In this document: in pieces, positions 13,198 through 25,719 of the stretch
Layout of the letters: each line of letters begins with the position of its first letter
Numbering within the stretch: the stretch's first letter is position 1
Origin: Coriaria nepalensis
Taxonomy: Eukaryota; Streptophyta; Magnoliopsida; Cucurbitales; Coriariaceae
NCBI GenBank assembly: GCA_027186245.1
Contig: CP114485.1
Coordinates: forward strand, 2,046,001 to 2,110,000
DNA length: 64,000 nt
Reading direction: 5' to 3'
The notes under the pieces: model-generated
What the model was told of the DNA's origin: nothing
Databases searched by the model: none
The model's input: the letters and a program-made list of their open reading frames with translations, nothing else
Translations under genes and position numbers: made by a program

Positions 13198-13332
13198 CGG
13201 TCACCTACTCTTCCTGCTGCAATTGTCCGTTGTGATGTTTTCTTTTTTTCTTCCGTAATTGGTGCTAAGATTGTTTGTAAATCTGAGTTCGGGATGAGAA
13301 ACATATATGAAATCGTTTCCTCCATTTTAAGT
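13198..13332 (+). repeat. 5' LTR remnant of the copia element (TATA-less copy)
   Basis: This stretch matches 17121-17284 over most of its length: shared blocks include CTTCCTGC, GCAATTGTCC, TTCCGTAATTGG, GTTTGTAAATCTGAGTTCGG, GAGAAACAT and CGTTTCCTCCATTT. Compared with the downstream copy it lacks about 19 bp that contain the TATA-like sequence. Confidence 0.75.
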
Positions 13333-13344
13333 TGGTATCAGAGC
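13333..13344 (+). other. Primer-binding site of the copia element
   Basis: TGGTATCAGAGC lies one or two bases after the 5' LTR remnant. This string is the well-known plant copia primer-binding site complementary to the 3' end of initiator tRNA-Met. Its position fixes the orientation of the element as plus. Confidence 0.8.
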
Positions 13345-16300
13345 AAATCAGATCCAAGTTCATAAAAAAAAAAAAAAAAAAAAATTTCAAATCACGTCCG
13401 CTAAATCTGTAGATTCTGAAAGTTGATAAATTTAAGTTTTGATCATACCAGGAGCTTCGTCTCGTCGATACGAACTTGCGCACAAATTTTCGGGAGGCAA
13501 AACTACCATCAGAAGAGCCCACAATAGTCGGTCAAAGTTCCTGAATTCAGTCAACTTCCGCCGCGGAAGAACGACCTCAGAAGTTTTTTTTATGGAATTT
13601 GCTATTTGGTCCCAGAAGTTGTCCAGAAATTCGCCTTTTATGCAGTAAGGTTCCATTTTTTCCCGTTAGTTTCGGTTACTTCCATTGTCACCTCAAAAGT
13701 ATATACCAAATTCATTTGACCCCCTAAAGTTTCCATAAACTTCATTTTACCCTAATATTTCTCTAAAATATTATTTCACCTCCATAAGTTTTAGAAAACC
13801 TATTTAGCCCCGAAATTTCCTATATATTACATTTTTACCCCTCATTCCTAAAAAAAGGTGAATATTTTGGGTGGTGTTTTTCGTTGTTAATATATATGTC
13901 TAGGAGAGTTCTGTCTAAGGAGTCTAGTATCTAAGTGGAACTAATTTTTCATGGGAACTTACTTGATGTATTTCTTTATATTTAATACACACCCATTATA
14001 CTAATCAAAATTGAGAAATTAATATTAATCATGCCAGATGAAAAAAATTTATCATTTTGAGGTAAAATCTATAGCCACATGAGATTTTATTGAAAAAAAT
14101 TTAGTACTGATTACAACTGCATCCAATTATGGTAAGCCTTTTCATACTTTTACACATGTTATTAATATAGTAGTACATGAATAATTGATACCTGTTATTG
14201 ATCATGTGACTTTTGATTTTAGACAAGTTCTCCACTTAAATCCTCCTTAAAATATATATATACATTGCCAATAGGGCCTTAATCTCAGTAATTAGGAAAG
14301 GCTCTTTAACCCTCACTAATACCTTAAAATTAGATTTAGCATTAGTTGTTACATCTTTAAGTTATAAATAATCACTGCCTTAAATTGTGTTGTAATTTTT
14401 TTAGCTTGACTCATGTGTTTTTAAGGACATCAGAACAAGGCAAATGATTGGTTGTGGTGTTAGGCGAGAAAACTTGTACTACTTGGACTTGGTGTCAACT
14501 AATACAACAAACCACTTGCAGCACTAATAGTAAATGGGTCTGAAGGGGAGAAAAAGAAATCTGACATTTGGTTATGCATAGACGGCTTCTAGTTCAAATG
14601 AAACTTGATGTTTTTAGTTCAAATGTGACTTTGTGAGCTAGCAAAAGTCATCGTGCTTCGTTTCCCTTAACCTTAAATAAATGTCTCTTCCCTTTCATGG
14701 TTATACATTCTGATGTGTGGGGTCTTGTCTAAATATCCTAATCTAGGAGGATCACGTTGGTTTATTACATTTATTAATGATCATAGCCGGATGACCTGGT
14801 TGTACTTGATGAAGTCCAAAGATAAATTGAACTCATTATTTCATAAATTTCATAAAGTAATGAGTACTCAATACAATGCCAATATCGAAATTCTTCGTAG
14901 TGACAATGGTGGAGAATATTATAGTGATAAACTTAAACTATATTTAGGGACGCATGGAATAATTCATCAAACTACATGTTCCTATACACCTCAACTGAAC
15001 GGAATTGCAGAGCGAAAAAATTGACACTTATTAGAAGTTATGTATGTCTTATTGATAGAAATTCGTATGTCTCTATCATGTTTGAACGAGGCACTTGCCA
15101 CAACAACATATTTAATCAATAGAGTTCCCTCAAGCTCTATCAATTTCAAAACCCCATATCAGGCTCTCATGATGCAACTGTGGCACCAAGTACTTCAAAT
15201 TCACCTCCTCATGTCTTTGGTTGTATGACATTTGTTCACCTCCATAAATATCAATGTAACAAGTTGACTCCTCAAGCATTATGCTGTATGTTTTTCGGGT
15301 ATGTTGTTCACCAAAAAGGACACTGATGTTATCATCCTTCAACAAGAAAATGGTTTATCTCTATGGATATTGTTTTTCATGAAGATACAATGTATTTTTC
15401 TTCTGACACTAAATTTCAGGGGAAGTATCATCAAATAGAAATTCATACTCTCACCTATGACTTATTATCTTATAAGGAAGAACAATTACTTGAGACTAGT
15501 TATGACGATGTCTCACAAATCCAGTCTACTAGGAAAGAAATGAGAGAGTTTGAATTAGGTGGTCATTTTTATAATGAAGATACCGAAGTGAATCAACCTC
15601 CATCAACATTTGAGTATGAGTTCCTCACATCACAAGCCGACATACCTAATCAATCATTGTCTTTTAGGGATACTTCTACCATAATACATGAGCCAATTAG
15701 AAAATAATTACGTCAACATGAGATCGAAGGTATTCCTAGACCTACATATGAACCATGCTTATCTAGTAAAGTCAAATATTCCATGAGTCATTATGTGTCT
15801 AGCCATCACTTGACAAAATCAAATAAGTCATTTGTAAATCAATTATCTACTATATCTATTCCTAACAATGTGCAGGAAGCCTTATCTGATACTAAGTGGA
15901 AATGTGCTATGTACGAAGAGGTGAGATCTTTTCAATAAAACGACACTTGTGAACTTATTGATCGTTCACTAAGGAAGAAGCCAGTTGGTTATCGAATGAT
16001 TTATACGGTGAAATACAAAGCAGATGGCACAATCAAAATATTTAAAGCAATAATGGGGGCAAAAGGTATATCTAAACCTATGGGATCAATTACACATAAA
16101 CATTTGCACTTATAGCAAAAAATCAACACAATTTATGTCATATTGTTATTGGCAACAAATTTGGACTGACCATTACAACAGTTTGATGTGAAGAATGTTT
16201 TTCTCCATGGTTAATTAACCGAGAAAATCTATATAAATCTCCCACCAGTTTGCATAATACATTTTGGCATAATAAAAAATGTGCGTAGATTGAAGAAGTC

Positions 16301-17120
16301 TTTGTATGGATTGAAACAGTCTCTAAGAGCATGGTTTTGGAAGATTCACAAAGTGCATGAAAGATTTTGGTTACTACCAGAATAATTCAGATCATACTTA
16401 GTTATTAAAAAAACAACAAGTAAGATCACTGACCTTATTGTAAATGTAAATGATATGGTGGTTACAAGAAATGACAAAGACGAAAGGAAGGCCTAAAAAA
16501 TTACTTGTCTGCAAAATTCGAGATGAAGGATTTAAGTCCCTTAAAATATTTTCTTAGAATTGAGGTGTCTCAGACTAATAAAATAAATAGATATTTATGT
16601 CTTATGGGAAATATGTCTTAGATTTATTATAAGAAATTGGTATGACAGCATGTCAACCAACTGATACACTAGCGGAATAAAGTTTGGAGTTATGTATTGA
16701 ACCTGATCAGACTCTATTTGATACCAGAGGCTCGCCGGGAGACTAATATACTTGGTACACACAAGACCCGACCTTGCTTATATATTAAGTATTGTCAATC
16801 GATTTATATATAATCTTATAAAATTTTATTTTTCAAGAATATAAATTGACAAAATATAAATACTTATACCGATATTGATTCAGCTAAATCAATAAATGAT
16901 AGAAGATCTATATCATATTACTTCACTTTTGTAGGAGGTAACCTCGTTATATTATATGGAGGAGTAAGAAACATAATATTATTGCTGTATCGAAGTTGAA
17001 TACCAAAATATGACACTCCACCTTTGTAAAGTATTATTAGGGCTAAGACTTCTCTTATAAAATTTAAACTATTCATCAAATCAATCAATTTAATTATATT
17101 ATGATGATAAAATAGCATGT

Positions 17121-17284
17121 GACGGTACTTCACTAACACCTAATCTTCCTGCAATTGTCCCTTTTGATGTTTTTTTCTTTTTTTCCCCTTCCGTAATTGG
17201 CGCTAAGGTTAGCCTATATAAGGTTTGTTTGTAAATCTGAGTTCGGGGTGAGAAACATAAATGAATTCGTTTCCTCCATTTAAG
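17121..17284 (+). repeat. 3' LTR remnant of the copia element (with TATA box)
   Basis: This is the downstream direct repeat of 13198-13332. It keeps CCTATATAAGG at about 17213-17223, a plausible LTR promoter TATA box that is absent from the upstream copy. The LTRs are short, about 140-165 bp as recognisable here; their outer ends are eroded and no target-site duplication could be confirmed by eye. Confidence 0.72.
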
Positions 17285-18669
17285 TGTTTATGCATAATCC
17301 GTTACGTTGTAGTTGTTAGGGGCTGCTATACTCTGCTGCATCTACTGTTGCTGTACAAGTTGAGACATGGAATGGAGTGAACTGCTCGTCCGACGACAGC
17401 TACAGTTGATGAGTAACTTGGCAAAGGTAAAGTAAAGCAATAGGAGGAATAGGAGGAATGGGAGGGCAAATGGGCGTACTAGTAAAAAAGAAAGAATAAA
17501 AAACCAGAAGTCATAGTATAATAATGTCATAGCCCGTCAATGTCAATATCAGTGTTGGCAAAGATAATGCCGACTTTTTTGATCTCCTAGCAAGTGCTGA
17601 GTAGTGATTTGGCCTAGAGCCTACGGCTTCACCCTACTGGCCCTACTGCATAAGCTAGATTAGCTTAGCCTAGTCTTGACTTGTATAGGTTAGCTGGGGT
17701 CCGTTCCCTATCAAGCCTCTATACCTACTACCTAACGCACTTTGGCCTGGCCCTTTGCCATTCATCAAACGTGATGTATGTACAGAAAATTGTAATGTGA
17801 TCCAATTCAAAAGTGATATAAAACTTACAACAGTTTTTATAGAAATTCTTAGAAACTGTCCAAAAATTTCGACTTACATAGCACAATTTGCGGATCCGAT
17901 AGGATGAGCGGATGCATGAAAATATTTACTGCCATGATTAATTTACGATAAATGGAGTAAATTTTAAATTATACCGATAAACCGATCAATATATATATAT
18001 AATCGAGATAGATTTATCTATCTTAATTAAGATTATCAAGAAATTCTCCAGTTTTTAAGCGATGTATAATCTGATATCTGTATTATTGTATCCTCAGCAC
18101 TACGCTTCGTGAAAGTTCAAAACGGAGTTCTGTGCAGCTCAGTTTGGAGTTCGTAATAACAAGTTAATATGCGGTCTCTTTATATGATTGGCCTTTCGAG
18201 TGCATGAGGGGGAAAATCAAGGCTCCTAGTTCACTTACACGTAAAATCATTTGGTATATATACAGAAATTTTGTAGCATTAGTGTATTATTGTGTCAAAT
18301 TTCTTGCATGAATATAATTTTATTTGTTCGAAAATAATATTTAAGTTATATATTAATGCAAGGTTTCCGTAATTTAAGCATATTATATTATATTTATTGG
18401 AACTCCATTTCCATTTTCATGGAAGAAAAAACACAGAACAGATGTTGCAGTAGTAGTGTAGTAGAGCCTCTCCACTTCCTCTATATATTACAACCTCCAC
18501 CTCCATGCACTATACATGACAAATTTCTTCAACAAACAATGAAACCATTCTCCTTCACCTTTCTCTGAGATTGATGAGACTGAACAACATTCCCATCTCA
18601 GGTTTCATCTCCAGCAAATCAACTAACTTTAATATCAGCTTTCACTTCTCTCTTTTCTGTGATTGAACA
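17285..18669. other. Intergenic: upstream of the SRS transcription factor gene
   Basis: No gene was recognised. An imperfect inverted repeat (17339-17354 with 17396-17411) lies in it. A TATA-like CTCTATATATTAC at about 18479-18491 could serve the downstream SRS gene, followed by a pyrimidine-rich leader. Confidence 0.5.
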
Positions 18670-19869
18670 ATGCTGGGTCTGAGAGATGTTCTCCTAATTG
18701 CTCCAACAACTACAACGACGACGACGACGACGACGACCTCTTCTTCCCTTCATCAACACCCACAACCCATTTCCTCTGATCATCACCACTCAACTCTTCC
18801 TTTGCCCACCACTGCTCTCGGTGTCAGCGTCGGTTTTTTCCCGCTTCTCGCGGCGGCAGCTACGGCCACGTTTCCTTGCGTCCCACAGCCACCTCCTCCC
18901 ATCAACGGCCTCGAAACTGAGCATGCGAGTTCTTCCAACGGTTTTAATAACTATTGGAGGAGCCTGAAGAAAACCCATGAATTGTATTCTTCTGCGAAGG
19001 ATAACTTACAACGACAAATTGTGGATCATGATGGTGGTGGTTTTGGTAGTGACGGTTCTACGAGTGTGTGTAGAGATTGTGGGAACAGAGCAAAGAAGGA
19101 TTGTGGGTATAGGAGGTGTAGGACTTGTTGCAAAGGACGTGGCTATGATTGCTCCACTCACGTGAAGAGCACGTGGGTGCCTGCTGCTCGCCGGCGGGAA
19201 CGTCAGTTGTTGATTGGTGGTGGCGGCGGTGGCGGTGGGTCCTCTGGGTCATCTTCAGGTGGTGCTAAAAGGCCAAGAATTCTAGTGCCATCACAGATTG
19301 CAAATACTACTACGACTGCTAGTACTCCTAGTGCATCTCATGCTTCCACCTCCAATGCTGCTCCTGCTACTACTCCAAGGAGCTTTGATTCTGGCTCTAC
19401 TCATCAAGGTTCTGTCTTTTTCACATATCCTCTGTTTCAGAGTTTATGATGGCACTTGCTACTTAATTTCATAGTTTGGTTAAATTGGGTCTCAATGGAT
19501 TGAGAGGCTAAAAAGTTCAAATGGGCTCTTCCTGTTTTTGCAGATGCTTGCTTTAAACAGTCGTTACCGGGTCAAATATGGGCCCCTGCAGTGTTCAAGT
19601 GTCACAGAGTCTCGGCCATTAGAGACGGTGGAATTGGCGAGTTTGCGTACCAGGCAATGGTGAATATCAGTGGGCATGTATTCAAGGGGTTTCTGTATGA
19701 TCAAGGGGTTGATGACAGGAATGCTTTTCCATGTATTTCACAATTGCATTTGAAAACTAGTACAAGTAGAAGAAGGGACAGGGATTCTTCTTCTTCTTCT
19801 CCTCCTCCTCCTCATCCTTTAATTCTTGCTCCACTGGAAAACTCTTCCCCTCTGCCCACTGAGGATTGA
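18670..19869 (+). CDS. SRS: SHI/STY/SRS family zinc-finger transcription factor
   Basis: Plant-specific SHORT INTERNODES/STYLISH-type transcription factor, nuclear; family members activate auxin biosynthesis genes during organ development. Two exons, 18670-19408 and 19544-19869, give 354 residues. Exon 1 encodes the RING-like zinc finger: [20 protein letters not shown], then CKGRGYDC and [16 protein letters not shown]. Exon 2 encodes the family-specific IGGH region: [32 protein letters not shown]. The finger is preceded by [12 protein letters not shown] and a run of eleven threonines encoded by an (ACN)n tract at about 18708-18735, and followed by a glycine run near 19218-19240. The intron position between finger and IGGH domain is typical. 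It is convergent with the PIP5K gene. The exact paralogue cannot be assigned. Confidence 0.93.
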
Positions 19870-20423
19870 TCACAGGTTCTATCTTGACTTGAAATAATGT
19901 ATGATGGCTGAGATGTGAGTATTGTTCATAGTAGATCTTCGTTGAAAGGCATGTAATGTCTCTGCATATAACTATTTTCTTATTTTGATGATGATGATGA
20001 AGGATTGATGGGGTGAGGGGCAGAGTTTTCACTGTATGTTGAGAAGGAGAAAAAAAACCTGAATGCAGAAAAACTCAGTTACATCTTGAAACGACTATTG
20101 TCCTCTTTTGGTGAGTTTTTATTTACAAACAGTAAAGGCTCAGGCAACTCTTGTTACAACTTCCCTCTACAGCTTTCTGAAACACTTTCTTCATATTCCT
20201 CTTACTACAACTTCTAGGAGAGATTATGACAAATGGTAAAAAAATACAAATTAATAATACTGTGTCGTTGCCCGAAGTGTCTTCCGAGCAGCCACGGTTT
20301 ACATTGATTCTCATTCTCAGTCTATAAAGACTGTCAAATTGGTAAGAATGGATGGTTCCCACAAAGGACCTGGCTATACAGTGAGGTTGAAGATGGATCG
20401 GTCTCTTTCTCTCTCTAGTTTTA
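19870..20423. other. Convergent 3' flanks of SRS and PIP5K genes
   Basis: The 554 bp hold the probable 3' UTRs of two genes that face each other. There is no coding signal. A short GATGATGAT run occurs near 19986. Confidence 0.5.
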
Positions 20424-23295
20424 TCAAATGTCTTCTACAAAGACTTTGAAGATGAAATCTCGAAATCTTTTGGAGTATTGCTTTGGATCAATGGCAGAGA
20501 TCGAGGCTCCGGCGTATTGAAATGATTTGTAGGCGTGTTCGAGCTTCTTGCTAATATCATAGTCTTGGAGAATGTCTATTATACCACAGATGAGAATGAT
20601 GTCATACAACTCTCCGGTGGGTTCACTCACTAGCTCACCCTCACCATCTCCTCTTCTCTCCGTCCTTTCTGCCTTTGCCGGCATGTTCGTGCCTACTCTA
20701 ATCGAACCCAGTCTAAGGTGAGGAAAATACCCATTGAACGAAAAATAACATCAGAAAGAATATTTAAGAAACAGTGCAAGGAACTATTAGTACTCTCAGA
20801 AGGTGACATTATCCTACCTGGCAGGAGCAAAAAGGCAAGAATCTGCTTCTATTCCTGCAAAAAAGAATTGAAAACCCAATCTCTCTCTTAAACCATTCTG
20901 AAATCATGAAAAAAGAGCAAGAATTTTTATCAACAAGTAGTAGTGTAGATACCAGAACTACGTCCAGTGGGTGTTTGCGATTCTCGATACGAAGTTCCTC
21001 GGATGTGAATACCGACCAAAAGACTATAGTCCATAATTTTTTCTTGTTCAAGAAAGTCACAGTCTTTGTGAACTTGCCTGCAAGGGAAAGCTCAAGTAAA
21101 TAACAGAGCCAAAAAACAGAGACGCACAAATTAACTTAAACATAACAATGAAGAATAAATTTTACCTGCGAAACTCGTGGAACCAATTGCTTTGCAACCG
21201 GAATATGTAACTGAGGTCAAGATCTTTAAGTGTGGTTGATGCATCGATTTCAGTGTCCGGTTTATCAGTAGTACGTCCGAGGGAAGAACCTTTAAGGTCA
21301 TAGCGCCTGTGAATTGGATACTCCGAGCAAAATAGATTCCCCATTATCAGAAACCTCACCTGTACACAAGAAAGTTTGCAAGCCAAAAGGACATGAATGA
21401 TGTTTAAACTTCAATATCAAGATTTCCTCATTCCATTGCACTACCTTCTTATGGGCAGGCCCGGTTAGTTTCACACAGTGAAGACCATAAAATTTGGTGA
21501 CCAGAGTGTTCTCAGAGGCTCGAACATGGTTATAATATGCCGGAAGCATCCGTAGGAAAATCTGCAATAATAAAAAAAAGTTGCAACACTGTTTCTAATT
21601 AGATCATTGAAAATTATTTTGAAAGTATAGGAGTTATCTCAAGATCTGGAGCAAGCAAGCACAGAAAAGGACCTCACTTTTACTTCGGCCTTCTTCAAGG
21701 TTTTGATCATGTATCGGTCATCCTGTGTTAAGTAAAAGAAGCTTCCACTTTTTCCAGGAGAGGAGAGCTCTCTAAGAGCATCATTCCCACAAATAGATAA
21801 CATATAATCAGCTGGATCAACTCTGAACAATTTCCTAAGAGTCCTGAAAGTATACAAAATAATAATAAAACCATCATGCTCTATACAATTTCCATTTGCA
21901 TCAGATAATAAATAATCATGTCATTTTTAGACCAGACCTGAAAACGACGGGACAGTAATCCTTCCATCTGAAGTCGCAAGACTGATGAGGTGGTGTGTGC
22001 TTGGACCCTTCTGTTGGGAATTTAGTCCAAAGCTTTTCCTTGGGATCAAAAGCCGACGACTTGAGGTCCAGGGATGTAGCTGGAGCAGGCCTCCCAACTG
22101 AATGTCTGCATTCCAATTGAACAATAGAATCCATAACCTGAAAATGAATAAAGACTGAGGTATAACTAACAATAGAAATTTGTCAAGACATGAATTACCT
22201 GATCCCTAACTGCAGATTCAACATAAGTGGATAGTTCTTATGCCCTTTGGCTATTGTTACACCTTGCCTCTTCAATGGATGTCGTCTCAACTGTGGTTCT
22301 GTCATGTTCCCTTTAGAATCCGCTGAATGATCGGAGTGAAAACTCCTAAGCCCTTCAAAGCCATTCCTCGATCTATCCGACTCATATCCTTTCTTATAAG
22401 TTTGGTCTTCTATTCCATGCCAAAATAGCGTCTTCTCAGAGGGATAAACTGAAACCTTATCATCTGGACATATCTCAGAATCGTTCAAGTAGTGTAAAAA
22501 TACTTCTTGAGGATCACATTTTGAATTCTCCTCTTCAGAAGCAGATGGATAGTAGGTCCCACTTTGCTCTTCACTATTCTTACTCCAAATCCCAATGTAA
22601 AAACTCCCCTCGGACCACCTAAATGTCCCGTTCCCTTTAGGCAACCCGTCTTCCCAATACCCATCATATCTATTCCCATTGCTCCAAATCATTGTGCCCT
22701 TTCCATTGATCATTCCCTTCCTCCATTGACCCATGTAACTATTCCCATTTCTCCATTGATACTTTCCTTGTCCATTCTGCAACCCTTTTCGCCATTCCCC
22801 TTCATAACAATCACCATTAGCATAATTCCTAATTCCTTGACCATCTTTCAAATTCATAACCCAATAGCCTCTATAACTGTCCCCATTAGAAGAACCAGTT
22901 AAAGTCCCTTTCCCATGCATGAATCCGGCATTGAAATAGCCTTCAAAGGTAGGTCCGGAGGGCCAGCTAAACTTTCCCCTGCCGGAAAATCTACCCTTAT
23001 TCCATTCACCTACATAACTACAGCCATCTGACCAAACGTATTTACCATGACCATGAGGAAGATTATCAGACCACTGACCTGTATAGAACTCGCCATTGGT
23101 GTGGGATCTCTGAGCATGGTAAAGTTGCCCAGGGCCAGGTTCGTCGTCGGCTGGGGCAACGGACATTGTAGGGAATAACCCGTTAGCTCTCTTCTTAGCT
23201 CTGCCTTGTGATTTCTTCACTGTTGCTTGCCAGACCTTTAATATGCTGTCATATCCTCTGCTCATTCTATCTCCGTCTTGCAAATGAACCCTCAT
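20424..23295 (-). CDS. PIP5K: Phosphatidylinositol 4-phosphate 5-kinase with MORN repeats
   Basis: Makes PtdIns(4,5)P2 from PtdIns4P at the plasma membrane. Exons from the 5' end: 23295-22199, 22105-21938, 21843-21678, 21561-21445, 21359-21166, 21077-20953, 20854-20818, 20712-20424 (2,193 nt, 730 residues). Exon 1 encodes eight MORN repeats ([32 protein letters not shown] and so on, about residues 70-250). The kinase core follows: [45 protein letters not shown] segment, [34 protein letters not shown] and [13 protein letters not shown]. The insert between MDYSLLVG and NMPAKAE is short. Two in-frame start ATGs occur; the second, [13 protein letters not shown], matches the usual family N-terminus better. 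The overall form resembles the PIP5K4/5/6 group. Confidence 0.93.
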
Positions 23296-24967
23296 TCACA
23301 AAACCCACATGAGAAAAGTCTCATCTTTGTCTCATTGTCTCCGCGTCAAATGTGTAATAGAAGTTTGTGTTGTTTTCAAAAGAGGAGAAACGATTGTCTG
23401 TAGTTTGAGGGGGACAAAACTCCAGAACAGTGAAGAATGAAGGGAATCGGGGAATACGGAGGGAAAGTATTTATGTCTTTGTTTTTTCTGACATTCATTT
23501 GTTTTTTGGTTTGTGTTTCTTTCTCGGTTCTGTTCTGTGGAAAATGGGATCAACTCTTCAGAGTTCGGAAAGAGGGGAACAAGAAAAATGGGAGAGCTGT
23601 TGGATTGATGGGGAGAGGAAAAGCTCGTTGGTGACGATGAATGGCCTTTTCCTTTGATTCTGTTTTGTCCTTTTTCTCTTGTTCTTCGATGATTGGATTA
23701 GACGGAAGAAGTTAGAAGTTAGAACACATTTTACATTTTGATTCCGAATCTGCCTCCTAATTTTCCTAACAACCAAACATTGCCTGGAGGAGAGACATGG
23801 TGGAAGGTTTTTGGCCTTTCTAACTTGGGGTGTTTTTTTTTTTTTTTTTTCTATTTTTCTGTATGGTCCTTGAATTATTACGTAATGTTACTTGCACCCT
23901 ACTCTTCTGAGGGAATCTTGTTCTTGTTCCTTTTCAACTCTTCTGTTCAATAATGCAAAACAGCACCTCTTGCCCTTGTTATCTCACGTGATGCACGCGT
24001 AATTTAGGAAAATAGATCTTATGAAACCATCTCGAATTTTAATGCAAAAGTATAGTGTTGGCGAGTGGATGATATATCAGAGTCAGCTACAAAAGGGCAT
24101 GAAAGAGATATAAGTCGACCAGATCATTGAATGGGACTGTGAGTGTATGTATGAGTATGACAATCGGCAGTCGTGCAGGCCAGCTTTCTTCTTAGCAAGT
24201 CAGAGGTGGTCCTCACACACTTAAATCCCAATGTGTTGTAAGGCACCTTTCTTATGTTGCTACTTATCATGTATCCACAAAACTAGTATGTTGCAGTCTC
24301 TAAATTCTGGATAAGTAGCCACCGTCATGTGCAATCGGTTGTTAAGACGAGCAAACGTAACACCGCATGCATAGTGCAACTATTTGATAAGATGAGAGCC
24401 TCACGCTCGATAATTCATATCAAAGTTTGGAATATGGTTTCAAATCCTCATCATTCATTCAGGTTTAACCCTTTTAAGATGAGCAAACGCTCAATAGACT
24501 GTACTAAGATTTTGGGCATGGTTCGAATACCCATCACCACGTAAGTGTATGACTTGACTTCATACCCTTTCGAATAATCCTTCTCGTGTAGACAGACCTT
24601 TTTGGTATCTACCGATACAAAGTATGCCGATGTTTGAATCAAGAAATTTCATTATTCAGTCATCAAAGGTGGCAGGGTGGTGTCCATTGCGTTCAAATTA
24701 TTTTTGAGAAACTCTATTCATCTTTTGTGCGTGAGAGCTATGAAAAATTGAAGTAAACAATTTGATCACTTTTGTATTATTGATTGATTCCACAGAAAAA
24801 AAAAATACAGGAAAATTAGAAACTTTCAAGGGCATACCCAAGAAAAACGATCGATACAAACACGACAGAATCACGAGAAAGCCTATTGATTGATCATCAT
24901 CTATAGCTTTAAGAATATTATTAATTGGTTGACTATTCTGATGTAGTGATATGATGATGTCAATGAA
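23296..24967. other. Intergenic: PIP5K 5' flank and NQR 3' flank
   Basis: No gene was recognised. A poly(T) tract lies at about 23830-23850. The part at about 24330-24600 resembles a tRNA-derived dispersed repeat (listed separately). Confidence 0.5.
24325..24600 (+). repeat. Possible tRNA-derived (SINE-like) repeat relic
   Basis: The block contains three related box-A-like strings (TTAAGACGAGCAAACG, TGATAAGATGAGAGCC, TTTAAGATGAGCAAACG) alternating with two box-B-like strings (GGTTTCAAATCCTC near 24437 and TGGTTCGAATACCC near 24520). This is what decayed tandem copies of a tRNA-derived SINE would look like. No poly(A) tail or flanking duplication was confirmed. Confidence 0.35.
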
Positions 24968-25719
24968 TTACTTGGATTTCAATCGTAGAGAAAACTGATG
25001 CAGGGATAGAAGAACTTGATGTAACTTGACCTTGGTCTCTTCGTCGATTAAGTTACCTTCTGCGTCAAACTTGGCAGGTGGATGAAATGCCTGCACAGCA
25101 AACTCCGGCTTGTTCAGGAAATGAAGATCGAGGAAGACTCCGACCTGTCGGAGATGATAGTGTGATCGGACACCACCCGCACCTCCACCAGCACTCACTA
25201 TCGCAGCTGCTTTATCTCCCCATACATTTGGTGGCCTCGACGCCCAATCGATTGCGTTCTTCAGAGGAGCTGCATTTCATTTTGATTACAAATTGTGTTA
25301 GCAATTGGTTAACAAAATCGAACGATCGAGAGTGAAAAATAGATGAGGACGGATACCGGAGATGGAGTAGTTGTACTCAGGGGAAGCGAAGAGAATGCTG
25401 TCGGCTTCAAGGATATTCTGGCGGAAAGCTTCAACGACCGGTGGAAATCTTCCGGCTACTTCAAGATCAGTGTTGAGGAAAGGCAGTCCCTCTATATCCA
25501 AGTACTCAATTTCCAAGCCATCGATATGGTTGGATAGCTCAATCGCTGCAAAATAACATCAGAGATTACTTTCAGAGAAAGATTACAGAGATAGAGAGGT
25601 AAGTAGAGGATGGAGATGGAGAGCTTACCAGAGCGAATGAGTCCTCGATTGTAGGAAGCTTTACGCAAGGATCCGCTAATAGCAACAACCTTCACTACGG
25701 AATTCTGTGCTGCCGCCAT
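24968..25719 (-). CDS. NQR: NAD(P)H:quinone oxidoreductase (NADPH-dependent FMN reductase family)
   Basis: Flavoprotein that carries out two-electron reduction of quinones with NAD(P)H, cytosolic or plasma-membrane associated. Exons from the 5' end: 25719-25629, 25545-25357, 25269-24968 (582 nt, 193 residues, typical for the family). Seen motifs: AISGSLRKASYNRGL (FMN phosphate binding), YLDIEGLPFLNTDLE, FASPEYNYSISAPLKNAIDW (flavin site) and IVSAGGGAGGVRSHYHLRQV. Intron phases match and no defects were seen. The gene is divergent from the HPAT gene at 26992, so 25720-26991 contains both promoters. Confidence 0.93.

Larger units (their letters stand above)
13198..17284 (+). mobile_element. Degenerate Ty1/copia LTR retrotransposon
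   Basis: The element is about 4.1 kb between two diverged direct repeats (LTR remnants). A primer-binding-like site lies directly after the first repeat. Interior remnants follow the copia order: pre-integrase (TRQMIGCGVRRENLYYL, about 14430), integrase (HSDVWG at 14707; SRWFITFINDHSRMTWLY; LRSDNGGEYY; QLNGIAERKN then a stop, about 15021), reverse transcriptase (KKPVGYRMIYTVKYKADGTI near 15975; QQFDVKNVFLHG near 16180; SLYGLKQSLRAW), RLAGRLIYLVHTRPDLAY near 16730, and an RNase H trace (DRRSISYYFTFVGGN, near 16900). Many stops and frameshifts break it. The gag region and the 3' end of RNase H are not recognisable. It is not autonomous. Confidence 0.88.

Noticed and set aside
22564..22902. 112-aa open frame on the plus strand inside the PIP5K gene
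   Set aside because: It is the antisense shadow of MORN repeats with proline/isoleucine-rich translation and no homology.
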